A stretch of DNA of 64,000 bases from Mesorhizobium sp. M1C.F.Ca.ET.210.01.1.1 (GTDB taxonomy: Bacteria; Pseudomonadota; Alphaproteobacteria; Rhizobiales; Rhizobiaceae): contig NZ_SRUU01000022.1 in assembly GCF_004791585.1 (NCBI RefSeq), forward strand, positions 1 through 64,000, written 5' to 3'. The notes below the pieces were generated by a model that was not told the origin of the DNA, searched no databases, and saw nothing but the letters and a program-made list of their open reading frames with translations. A program made the position numbers and the translations under genes. Below are positions 7,933 through 15,036 of this stretch, piece after piece; the stretch's first letter is position 1; each line of letters begins with the position of its first letter.

Positions 7933-8781
7933 TTACTCCCCGGCCAGCCAGTCCAGCGTCCAGCGTGACGGTTGGCCGACAGCCAACAGCTTGTGCAGCG
8001 CCGGCAGCAGCACCCTCAATTCGGCTTCCAGCGTGAAGGGCGGGTTGACCACCACGAGGCCGCTGCCGTCGAGGCTGGGCTCGGCCGACGTTGGCCGAAC
8101 CTCGAAGCCGATGTCGAGCAGTTTTGGAATGGCCGTCTCCTTCAGCGCCGCGCGAAAGGCGGCGACCGCCTTGCGGTCCTTGATCGGATACCAGAGCGCG
8201 TAGATGCCGCCCGGCCAGCGCCGGTGCGCGCGGCGCAGGTTCTCGACAAGGCGCGGGAACTCGCCCTCCTCCTCGAAGGGCGGATCGACGAGCACCAGGC
8301 CGCGCTTCTCCTTCGGCGGCAGGTGCGCGCCAAGCGCCAGCCAGCCGTCGAGCTCAATTACCCGCGTCTGGAAATCGCCGGTGAAAACCGCTTTCAGCCG
8401 TGCCGCGTCTTGCGGGTGCAATTCGATCGCCGTCAGCCTGTCCTGCTTGCGCATGAGGTGGCGCACGATCAGCGGCGAGCCGGGATAGCGGCGAAGGTCG
8501 CCGTCGGGATTTTCCGCGCGCACGGCCTCCAGGTAAGGCTGCAGGAGCGCTGCCGCCCGAGGCTCGAGCGTGGCCTCGAACAGCCGGCCGATGCCGCCTT
8601 GCCACTCGCCCGTCTTGCCGGCCTCGACCGAGGCGAGATCGTAGCGGCCGATGCCGGCGTGGGTGTCGACGACGCGGAAGGCCTTGTCCTTCTGCTTGAG
8701 ATACTCGACCAGCCGGCTGAGCACGGCGTGCTTGACGACGTCGGCGAAATTGCCGGCATGATAGGCATGGCGGTAATTCAT
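7933..8781 (-). CDS. rlmJ: 23S rRNA (adenine2030-N6)-methyltransferase RlmJ
   Basis: This 282-residue protein starts MNYRHAYHAGNFADVVKH, the highly conserved opening of RlmJ (formerly YhiR/ComJ). The methyltransferase motif IV appears as LVLVDPPFEEEGEF (about 163-176), and motif I residues lie in RVVDTHAGIGRYDL. The enzyme methylates A2030 of 23S rRNA using S-adenosylmethionine and acts before ribosome assembly. It is the last gene of a likely tetR-membrane protein-rlmJ transcription unit, with 7 bases separating it from the membrane-protein gene. Confidence 0.9.
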   Translation of the reverse strand: MNYRHAYHAGNFADVVKHAVLSRLVEYLKQKDKAFRVVDTHAGIGRYDLASVEAGKTGEWQGGIGRLFEATLEPRAAALLQPYLEAVRAENPDGDLRRYPGSPLIVRHLMRKQDRLTAIELHPQDAARLKAVFTGDFQTRVIELDGWLALGAHLPPKEKRGLVLVDPPFEEEGEFPRLVENLRRAHRRWPGGIYALWYPIKDRKAVAAFRAALKETAIPKLLDIGFEVRPTSAEPSLDGSGLVVVNPPFTLEAELRVLLPALHKLLAVGQPSRWTLDWLAGE

Positions 8782-8788
8782 GCCGGCC

Positions 8789-9412
8789 TCACCGCGGCGC
8801 GCCGCTGCGGCCCCAGCGCGGCGGTGGCGGCTGGGAGTTGGGGTTCTGCGGACGCCCGCCGCCGCGACCGAAGACCAGCGAGAGGATCAGCCCGACAAGG
8901 CCGATGCCCATCAGCGCATAACCCGCCGGCCGCGCCCTCTCGTCGATCGAACCGGTGCCGGCGCGCAAGACCAGATCGACGGCGCGCATGTCGATGCCGT
9001 CGGCATCGCCCGGACCGACGGTGAGGACGTAAGGGCCAGGCGAGACCTCTTCGATCACCCCGGCCTCGTCGCGAAACATCTTGTCGGGCAGCTGCGGGCT
9101 CACTTGGCGCGGATTGTCGGTGTGGTTGAAGGAGAGCGTCGAGGCGATCGCCGTGCGGCCTCCGCTTGCCGCGGTCAGCGTCAGCACCGTGCGCTGCTGC
9201 GAAGCAACGCGTTCGGCCTTCGCGGTGAGGTCGACCAGCACACGGATGGGCGCGTCGCTTGCCTTGAGTTGAACGGTCACCGGCCGGAAGCGGCCACCCT
9301 CATAGACACGGTACGTGCCGATCTCGTGGCCGGAGAAATTGCTCATCACCCACGGATAGAGAACGCCAATGCCGGCGCCAGCGATGAGAAGAAGGACAGA
9401 GAGGAGGCGCAT
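8789..9412 (-). CDS. Two-helix membrane protein of unknown function
   Basis: The protein has 207 residues. An N-terminal membrane anchor (residues 3-25) is followed by a periplasmic or extracytoplasmic domain of about 140 residues. A second transmembrane helix (GYALMGIGLVGLILSLVF) follows, and then a short Pro/Gly/Arg-rich tail. The soluble domain is beta-rich, with no motif I recognise. It sits 11 bases after the tetR gene and 7 bases before rlmJ, suggesting cotranscription. Confidence 0.7.
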   Translation of the reverse strand: MRLLSVLLLIAGAGIGVLYPWVMSNFSGHEIGTYRVYEGGRFRPVTVQLKASDAPIRVLVDLTAKAERVASQQRTVLTLTAASGGRTAIASTLSFNHTDNPRQVSPQLPDKMFRDEAGVIEEVSPGPYVLTVGPGDADGIDMRAVDLVLRAGTGSIDERARPAGYALMGIGLVGLILSLVFGRGGGRPQNPNSQPPPPRWGRSGAPR

Positions 9413-9423
9413 CGAAACCTTGG

Positions 9424-10122
9424 CTATTTTCTTTTCCGGCCGCGATCACCGCCTTGCGCGGCTTCGCTTCGGGCAGCTTCGCGGAGCCGCTCCATCTCGT
9501 CCAGAAACATTTCCAGGCCAAGCTCGAAAGTCTTGTCGAAGCCGGCTGCGCCAAAAAAAGCGCCGGCGGTCACGACGCTGGAATAGTCGCGCGCAAGATC
9601 CTCGTCGCTGACCGTGGTGACCGCCGACGGGCCTTTGGCGTAGCCGGCGGTCTCGTCGAGGATCGCGCCCATCAGATAGTAGCCGGCGGCGCGGAAAAGA
9701 CGGGCGCTGAGCTCGGGGCCGAAACCACCATCCTCGAACAGGCCGATGATGGCGTTCAGCTTGGCGAGACAGGGCGGCGAGTTCATGCGGTAGACGACGA
9801 TGAACGGCGCGAAGGCCGGATGCTCGGTGGCGACGCGGCGGAACTCCTGCATGCCGATGCGGACCCTTTCGCGCCAGGGCAGGCTATCGTCGTCGGGAAC
9901 GACAAGCCCACTCATCTGCCGGTCGACCAGCGCCTCGTAGAGATGCGCCTGCGAGGGGAAGTGATGATAGATGCTCATCGCCTCGCAGCCGAGCGCGGCG
10001 GCAAGCTTGCGCATCGAAAAGCCGGAGAGCCCTTCCCGCTCGATCACCTCGAAGGCGGCGTCCTCGATCATCTCGCGGGACAGCCGGCCGCGTGTTCGCT
10101 TTTTTTTGATCGACGAGTCCAT
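9424..10122 (-). CDS. TetR family transcriptional regulator
   Basis: The 232-residue protein has an N-terminal helix-turn-helix domain (LSREMIEDAAFEVIEREG, then FSMRKLAAALGCEAMSIYHHFPS) and a C-terminal domain like that of the tetracycline repressor class (TetR_C). It is divergent from an exported AhpD-like gene. Two near-identical palindromes at 10137-10151 and 10168-10182 lie between the two start codons, the expected place for its operators, so it probably represses itself and that neighbour. The tail RGRKRK is basic. Confidence 0.88.
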   Translation of the reverse strand: MDSSIKKKRTRGRLSREMIEDAAFEVIEREGLSGFSMRKLAAALGCEAMSIYHHFPSQAHLYEALVDRQMSGLVVPDDDSLPWRERVRIGMQEFRRVATEHPAFAPFIVVYRMNSPPCLAKLNAIIGLFEDGGFGPELSARLFRAAGYYLMGAILDETAGYAKGPSAVTTVSDEDLARDYSSVVTAGAFFGAAGFDKTFELGLEMFLDEMERLREAARSEAAQGGDRGRKRK

Positions 10123-10136
10123 GGCGCCGCTTGACA

Positions 10137-10182
10137 GCTTACACTGTAAGGTTCATTTTCCATATCACCTTACACCGTAAGG
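10137..10182. promoter_or_regulatory. Paired TetR operators
   Basis: Two 15-base palindromes share the core CTTACAC-(T/C)-GTAAGG: gcttacactgtaagg at 10137 and ccttacaccgtaagg at 10168. Their centres are 31 bases apart, about three helical turns, so two repressor dimers would sit on the same DNA face. They lie between tetR (start 10122) and the exported gene (start 10208). Their symmetry and placement are directly visible; the link to this TetR is inference. Confidence 0.7.
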
Positions 10183-10207
10183 CTAACAAAAACCAGAGGA
10201 GAAAACC

Positions 10208-10675
10208 ATGTCTGTCATTCGCGTCGCCTCGACCGTGCATTCCTGTCTCCGTTCCGCCTCGCTGCTTGCCGCCGTCGCGCTCACCGCGAGCTTGACCACG
10301 CCGGCCAGCGCCGACGACTATGACGCCGCCATCAAGGACATCCAGTCGACGATGGGTGGCGTTCCGAGCTTCGTGAAACAGTTCCCGAAAGCCGGTCTGC
10401 CCGGTGCCTGGGCCGAGGTCAAGGCCATCGAGCTCAGCGACAAGACGGCGCTGTCGCCCAAGGTGAAGTCGCTGATCTCGCTGGCGGTCGCGGCGCAGAT
10501 CCCCTGCAGCTATTGCGTCTGGTCGGACACGGAGAACGCCAAACGCGCCGGCGCCACCGACGAGGAGATCCAGGAGGCCGTCGCCATGGCCGCGCTGACC
10601 CGCCACTGGAGCACCATCTTCAACGGCATGCAGGTCGATATGGCCCAGTTCAAGAAGGATATGGGCGGGGAGTGA
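10208..10675 (+). CDS. Exported carboxymuconolactone decarboxylase/AhpD-like protein
   Basis: The 155-residue protein has a signal peptide (cleavage predicted at ASA-D, residues 33-36) followed by one CMD/AhpD domain. It carries the redox motif CSYC (Cys100 and Cys103) with a downstream His at residue 133, as in AhpD-type thiol peroxidase partners. An ATG with an AGAGGAG site starts it. Most AhpD-like proteins are cytoplasmic; this one appears to act in the periplasm, perhaps in peroxide or disulfide chemistry. The paired palindromes upstream suggest control by the divergent TetR protein. Confidence 0.82.
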   Translation: MSVIRVASTVHSCLRSASLLAAVALTASLTTPASADDYDAAIKDIQSTMGGVPSFVKQFPKAGLPGAWAEVKAIELSDKTALSPKVKSLISLAVAAQIPCSYCVWSDTENAKRAGATDEEIQEAVAMAALTRHWSTIFNGMQVDMAQFKKDMGGE

Positions 10676-10703
10676 TATCCGCCACGGCAGCACAATGGAC
10701 AAG

Positions 10704-10735
10704 AAGCATGGCCCCTGGGCTCGCGGGCCATGCTT
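10704..10735 (+). terminator. Hairpin downstream of the AhpD-like gene
   Basis: A perfect 11-base stem (aagcatggccc at 10704-10714 with gggccatgctt at 10725-10735) encloses a 10-base loop. It starts 28 bases after the stop codon. No T-run follows, so it is either a weak intrinsic terminator or a 3' stabiliser. Confidence 0.5.
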
Positions 10736-10959
10736 GCTGTTGGGACCACGATGATCGCCGCCCGCCAGACCTGACAACCGGCGGCGGTGAATGGTCCGCG
10801 AGCGCCACTGCACCGCCCTTGCGCCAGGCTTTGAAAATCCAACGCCCACGTTCAAACAGCTATCGCTAAAATTAACCAAGTTTGCATAATGTCCTTGGAG
10901 GCGGGTAGCTGGTCAATGATTCGAACATAGGGCGCGTCGCGCACCCGAGGGGATTTTTG

Positions 10960-11316
10960 ATGCTCATGGCTCATGACAGACAAAACGTGCCTTCAGATAG
11001 CAAAAAGCTCTTCCCGTACAGCAAATCTTTTTATAACTTCCTGATTTTTGGCGCAATTCTTGCGGTTTCTGGTTGTCAATACTTCAATTTCGGACAGCCG
11101 ACTTCGTTCAGCGCAACCCAGAGCGGCAGTTCCGCTCTTATGCACTTGAAACCAAATCGTGTCGCGCAGACGAGAACCGTGCCGGCGCCAGTCACCAGCG
11201 TAAGCGTCAACCCCTATATCGGCAATGCCGCGTATATCTGCAGTCCGAGCGGCTTCGGACAGCAATCGCATTGCTTCCAGAGAAGCGCTGGACCGCTTTC
11301 GGCACAAACTATCTGA
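10960..11316 (+). CDS. Small lipoprotein with C-terminal CxPSGFGQxSxC motif
   Basis: This 118-residue protein has a 38-residue N-terminal region ending in the lipobox VSGC (Cys39), so it should be an outer- or inner-membrane lipoprotein. The rest is low in defined structure until the C-terminal segment YICSPSGFGQQSHC, in which two cysteines bracket a conserved PSGFGQ core. The same C-terminal motif and lipobox recur in the lipoprotein at 19870-20277, so the two are paralogues. The ATG at 10960 follows GAGGGG at 7 bases. The gene is less GC-rich than its neighbours. Function is unknown. Confidence 0.72.
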   Translation: MLMAHDRQNVPSDSKKLFPYSKSFYNFLIFGAILAVSGCQYFNFGQPTSFSATQSGSSALMHLKPNRVAQTRTVPAPVTSVSVNPYIGNAAYICSPSGFGQQSHCFQRSAGPLSAQTI

Positions 11317-11554
11317 TATTCGATCCGGCGTTGCAATAATACCAAGCACGCCGGGCGCCGGCGCGAGATGTTTTCCTTGCGCGCTGCTCTCTCACGTCTT
11401 GAAATCCGGCAATGCCTTCATCTCCGGCTCTGGCTGCCCGACTTGATGCGCGCCTATCAATTGCGTGTGCGCAGGCGACACAACATCACGACCATCACCT
11501 ACAGAGGCGCCCAATTCACACCGATTATGATTAACCGCTCACGAACAAGTGGGG

Positions 11555-11569
11555 TTAACGAAACGCTAA
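11555..11569 (+). promoter_or_regulatory. CtrA-like box (one mismatch)
   Basis: TTAA, seven bases, then CTAA, within ggggttaacgaaacgctaat. The consensus for the cell-cycle regulator CtrA in alphaproteobacteria is TTAA-N7-TTAA, so this has one mismatch. It lies just before a candidate -35 element. Confidence 0.35.
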
Positions 11570-11574
11570 TTTAG

Positions 11575-11602
11575 TTGACTACGCTGCCCACAAGTATATT
11601 TT
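11575..11602 (+). promoter_or_regulatory. Candidate promoter of the nucleotide-sugar operon
   Basis: TTGACT at 11575-11580 and TATTTT at 11597-11602 are separated by 16 bases in an AT-rich stretch. The start codon of the decarboxylase lies 250 bases downstream, so a long leader would result. This is a weak assignment. Confidence 0.3.
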
Positions 11603-11849
11603 TATATGCGTTGGGTGTGCAATTTGGGCGAGCAGTCTGCGGTGGTGGCAACCATTTTCGTGGATCGCGACTTAGGGGCAAAGGGACGCTGATCGGCAGC
11701 AGATAAGCCGTACGGCAAAGCTCCGCGAACTCAGACAGACACTGTGGTCAATGGCGGTTTTCGCGCGTGCGGAAGGCCGCCGTGGTTTCATCTGGTCGGG
11801 CAACGCAGTTGTCCTGGCCGGAGCGGTGGTGTGTGTGCGTGGGGAAGCC

Positions 11850-12911
11850 ATGAGCAGGGTCGTCAAGGTGTTGAAGTTGGGCGGCACGCCACATCGCAGG
11901 GGCTTCGATCGTGGTCGCGCTCTGGTTGCCGGCGGAGCGGGTTTTCTGGGCTCGCATTTGTGCGAAAGACTGCTTGCCGACGGCTATGAAGTCATTGCGC
12001 TCGACAATTTCCACACCGGCAAAAGATACAATCTTGCAGGCATAGCGCGCGACTCCTCCTTCACCTGCATCAAGCACGACATCGTCGACGAGTTGCCGGC
12101 GGACTTCGCCGTGGACGAGATCTACAACCTCGCCTGCCCCGCCTCCCCGCCTCACTACCAGGCCAATCCGATCCACACTTTCAAGACAAGCGTGCTGGGC
12201 TCGATCAACCTTTTGGAACTCGCCAGGCGCCACAATGCCAAGATCTTCCAGGCCTCGACCTCGGAAGTCTATGGCGATCCGCTGGTGCATCCGCAGCCGG
12301 AGGGCTACTTCGGCAATGTCAACACGCACGGGCCGCGCTCCTGCTACGATGAGGGCAAGCGCTCGGCCGAGACGCTGTTTTTCGACTACTCGCGGACATA
12401 CGGCATCGATATCCGCGTCGCGCGCATCTTCAATACCTATGGCCCGCGCATGCAGCCCGACGACGGCCGCGTGGTGTCGAACTTCATCGTCCAGGCGCTG
12501 CGCGGCGACGACATCACCGTCTATGGCAGCGGCACGCAGACGCGCTCCTTCTGCTTCGTCAACGACCTGATCGAAGGCTTCGTGCGCCTGATGAACGCCG
12601 AGGTCGCCCCGCAGCACCCGGTCAATCTCGGCAACCCGGTCGAGTTCACCATCATGGAATTGGCCGAAATGGTCATCGACTATACGAATTCACGCTCGCG
12701 CATCGTGCACAGGCCGCTGCCGGTCGATGACCCCAGGCAGCGCAAGCCCGACATCGCCTTTGCCAGGCAGCATCTCGGCTGGGAGCCGAAGGTCGCGCTG
12801 AGCGAAGGGCTCGCCCATACCACGGCCCATTTCGACGCGCTCCTGGGCTGCCGCCGGTCCGTCGTCCCGCCCAGCATCCGCGCGTCCGCCGTCAGGGAGG
12901 CAACGGCATGA
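11850..12911 (+). CDS. UDP-glucuronate decarboxylase (UDP-xylose synthase)
   Basis: This 353-residue extended SDR enzyme binds NAD at GGAGFLGSH (about 28-36). The conserved active-site region includes NLACPASPPHYQANPIHTFK, STSEVYGDP and a YFGNVN segment. The latter corresponds to the YWGNVNP loop characteristic of UDP-glucuronate decarboxylases. The catalytic Tyr-x3-Lys is in YDEGKRSAE. It converts UDP-glucuronate to UDP-xylose plus CO2 in the cytoplasm. I chose ATG 11850 with GGGGAAG upstream. It overlaps the next gene by ATGA, so the two are translationally coupled. Confidence 0.88.
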   Translation: MSRVVKVLKLGGTPHRRGFDRGRALVAGGAGFLGSHLCERLLADGYEVIALDNFHTGKRYNLAGIARDSSFTCIKHDIVDELPADFAVDEIYNLACPASPPHYQANPIHTFKTSVLGSINLLELARRHNAKIFQASTSEVYGDPLVHPQPEGYFGNVNTHGPRSCYDEGKRSAETLFFDYSRTYGIDIRVARIFNTYGPRMQPDDGRVVSNFIVQALRGDDITVYGSGTQTRSFCFVNDLIEGFVRLMNAEVAPQHPVNLGNPVEFTIMELAEMVIDYTNSRSRIVHRPLPVDDPRQRKPDIAFARQHLGWEPKVALSEGLAHTTAHFDALLGCRRSVVPPSIRASAVREATA

Positions 12912-14005
12912 CGACCCGCCGGCCCGTTCTGGTGACGGGTGGCGCCGGCTTTATCGGCAGCCATACCTGCAAGCTTTTGTCGGCTGCAGGCTACCTGCCG
13001 GTGGTCTACGACAATCTGAGCCGCGGCAACCGGAAGGCCGTCGGCTGGGGGCCGCTGGTCGTCGGCGACATCCGCGACCGCGAAGCGCTGCAGCGGTCTA
13101 TCGACACCTACCGGCCGCGGGCGGTCATCCATTTCGCCGCGCTTGCCTATGTCGGCGAATCCGTCAGCGCGCCGGCGGATTACTACTCGACCAATGTCGG
13201 CGGCACGATCGCCGTGCTGGATGCGGCGCGGGCGAACGGCATCGACAAGGTGATCTTTTCCTCGAGCTGCGCAACCTACGGCGTGCCGGAAGCGCTGCCG
13301 GTGAGCGAGGCCTCCCCGCAAAGGCCGATCAGCCCCTATGGCCGCAGCAAGCTGATGGGCGAAGAGATCATCAGGGACTGTGCCGAGGCCTATGGAATGA
13401 ACTACGCGATCCTTCGCTACTTCAACGCCTGCGGCGCCGATCCCGAAGGCGAGCTCGGCGAGTGGCATACGCCCGAAACCCATCTCATTCCCCGCGTGCT
13501 GATGGCGGCATCCGGCATGATCGAGGCGATCGAGGTCTTCGGCACCGACTACGAGACGGCAGACGGAACCTGCGTGCGCGACTACATTCATGTCAGCGAC
13601 CTCGCCCGCGCGCATCTCAAGGCGCTGATGCATCTCGAGGCCGGCGGCGCCAGCCTGTCGGTCAATCTCGGCACCGGCAAAGGCATCTCGATCAAGGAAA
13701 TCCTCGAGGCGGTCGGCCGCATCACGTCGCGCCCGGTGCCGGTCGCGTACAGACCGCGGCGGCCCGGCGATCCGGCCGGACTTTTCGCCGATCCCAGCCT
13801 TGCACGCGAAACACTGGGCTTCGTGGCGGAAGCTTCCGACATCGACACCATCGTCAGGACGGCCGCGCCCTTCTTCGGGCTCGCTGCCACCCCGACGCCA
13901 AAAGCTTTCAACGCGACCGCCGCCGTTTCACGCGCAAGCGCGCGCCGCGCGGCGCGGGTGCAACAAAAAAACGCCGGCCCGCAAGGCTGGCAGTCGTCCC
14001 CGTGA
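12908..14005 (+). CDS. UDP-sugar 4-epimerase (UDP-glucose or UDP-xylose 4-epimerase)
   Basis: This 365-residue GalE-family SDR has the NAD site VTGGAGFIGSHTC (residues 9-21), SSSCATYG with the catalytic Ser/Thr, and YGRSK as the catalytic Tyr-Lys pair. The C-terminal 35 residues are an Ala/Arg-rich extension beyond the usual GalE length. In general GalE interconverts UDP-glucose and UDP-galactose. Because it is coupled (ATGA overlap) to a UDP-xylose synthase, UDP-xylose to UDP-L-arabinose epimerisation (Uxe), as known for a neighbouring uxs/uxe pair in Sinorhizobium, is equally likely. Sequence alone cannot decide. Confidence 0.85.
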   Translation: MTTRRPVLVTGGAGFIGSHTCKLLSAAGYLPVVYDNLSRGNRKAVGWGPLVVGDIRDREALQRSIDTYRPRAVIHFAALAYVGESVSAPADYYSTNVGGTIAVLDAARANGIDKVIFSSSCATYGVPEALPVSEASPQRPISPYGRSKLMGEEIIRDCAEAYGMNYAILRYFNACGADPEGELGEWHTPETHLIPRVLMAASGMIEAIEVFGTDYETADGTCVRDYIHVSDLARAHLKALMHLEAGGASLSVNLGTGKGISIKEILEAVGRITSRPVPVAYRPRRPGDPAGLFADPSLARETLGFVAEASDIDTIVRTAAPFFGLAATPTPKAFNATAAVSRASARRAARVQQKNAGPQGWQSSP

Positions 14006-14155
14006 GTAATGTGTCGGGGCGCGGGCTCGCTGAGCGGGGTTGAGGGCTTGTCTCAGCGAGCCTCATCTTTTCGGATGGATGGCTGTCGGAGCGGTTCGGC
14101 TTTCAACGGAAATTGTCGGCGCGCCGGAAGCATGTGTTCCGGGGCAAGTCCCGCT

Positions 14156-14752
14156 CTAACCCTTGCTGTCGACCAGCTTGCGGGTCTCGTCGAACTGCGC
14201 GCCCTTGGTGTTGCCGGCCTCGAACTTCTGGTGCTCGTCTGCAGGATCGTCCTTGGCGTGCTTGAAATCGTACCACTCGCCGTCCGGATCCTTGCGCTGC
14301 TCGATGTTGCCGCTCTCGATGCGGTGGCTGTAGCAGGTGCGTTTCGGCTTGGTGGCGTAGGTCTTGGATCTCCAGGCAAGCTCCATGCACATCTTGCCGG
14401 TGTCGGTCAGCAGCCAACGGCCTTCGCCGACGACGGCCTTGTCTTCCCCGGCCGTCCAGGCATGCAGCCGCCTGTCCAGCCCGAAATAGGCGGCACCGTT
14501 CCTCCAGTTCCAGGTGCGGTCGGCATAGAGAAGCTGCAATTCGAACGCCGTCGGCGCCGTCTCGGGCTTTGCGGCCGCCTCGACAGGAGCATTGTTCTTC
14601 GCGGCGGCCGCATCGGCGGCGCCGCCAAACGCGAGTTGGCCGCAGGCGATGAGCAGCGGCACCAGCCAGCCGCGCGCCGCAAGCCGGCGTGCAGTCCTGC
14701 CGGGTTCAAATGGAAATGTGGTCCGAGCAGCCGTGTCGATAAGCGAACGCAT
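14156..14752 (-). CDS. DUF995 family exported protein
   Basis: The protein has 198 residues starting at MRSLIDTAART. A long N-terminal region with a signal-peptide-like hydrophobic stretch ending ADA (about residues 25-50) is followed by a DUF995-type domain: LLYADRTWNWRNGAAYF, HAWTAGEDKAVVGEGRW, then KMCMELAWRS and RTCYSHRIESGNI with the closing PDGEWYDFK. Two conserved cysteines are present in the core. The protein at 24033-24536 has the same sequence of motifs, so the two are paralogues. Function is unknown; the family is common in rhizobia. It is transcribed against the surrounding polysaccharide genes. Confidence 0.75.
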   Translation of the reverse strand: MRSLIDTAARTTFPFEPGRTARRLAARGWLVPLLIACGQLAFGGAADAAAAKNNAPVEAAAKPETAPTAFELQLLYADRTWNWRNGAAYFGLDRRLHAWTAGEDKAVVGEGRWLLTDTGKMCMELAWRSKTYATKPKRTCYSHRIESGNIEQRKDPDGEWYDFKHAKDDPADEHQKFEAGNTKGAQFDETRKLVDSKG

Positions 14753-15036
14753 GCCAATAGCCCCCAACTCGACCCCGATACGGTCCGGCCGAGCAACCAT
14801 GGTTTGGAAGATTACTCGGGGCTTTCCCCGGTCCGTCGCAAGCCAGGACTCGTGAGCCCGGCTGCGCCGCGATCAGCACCCTTGAAACTATTAACAAGCG
14901 CGCGAGGCGCGATGTCAACCGAGTCCAAGTCTAAACATCACTACAAGCGCTTATTTAACCGTGGGTACTACAATCTTGTGATATTCTGGCAGTGTTTGGC
15001 GATCGCACTGCTTGGGCTGGGAAGAGGCGGCTCCAG

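Larger units (their letters stand above)
11317..11849. other. AT-rich intergenic region upstream of the nucleotide-sugar operon
   Basis: These 533 bases are clearly AT-richer than the window average around 11500-11620. They hold a CtrA-like half-matching box at 11555-11569 and a possible promoter at about 11575-11602. Short open frames here have no ribosome binding site. An in-frame upstream extension of the decarboxylase gene (from 11751) is considered non-coding. Confidence 0.5.

Noticed and set aside
11368..11574. 68-codon plus-strand frame after the first lipoprotein
   Set aside because: No ribosome binding site, no recognisable content, and it lies in AT-rich spacer.
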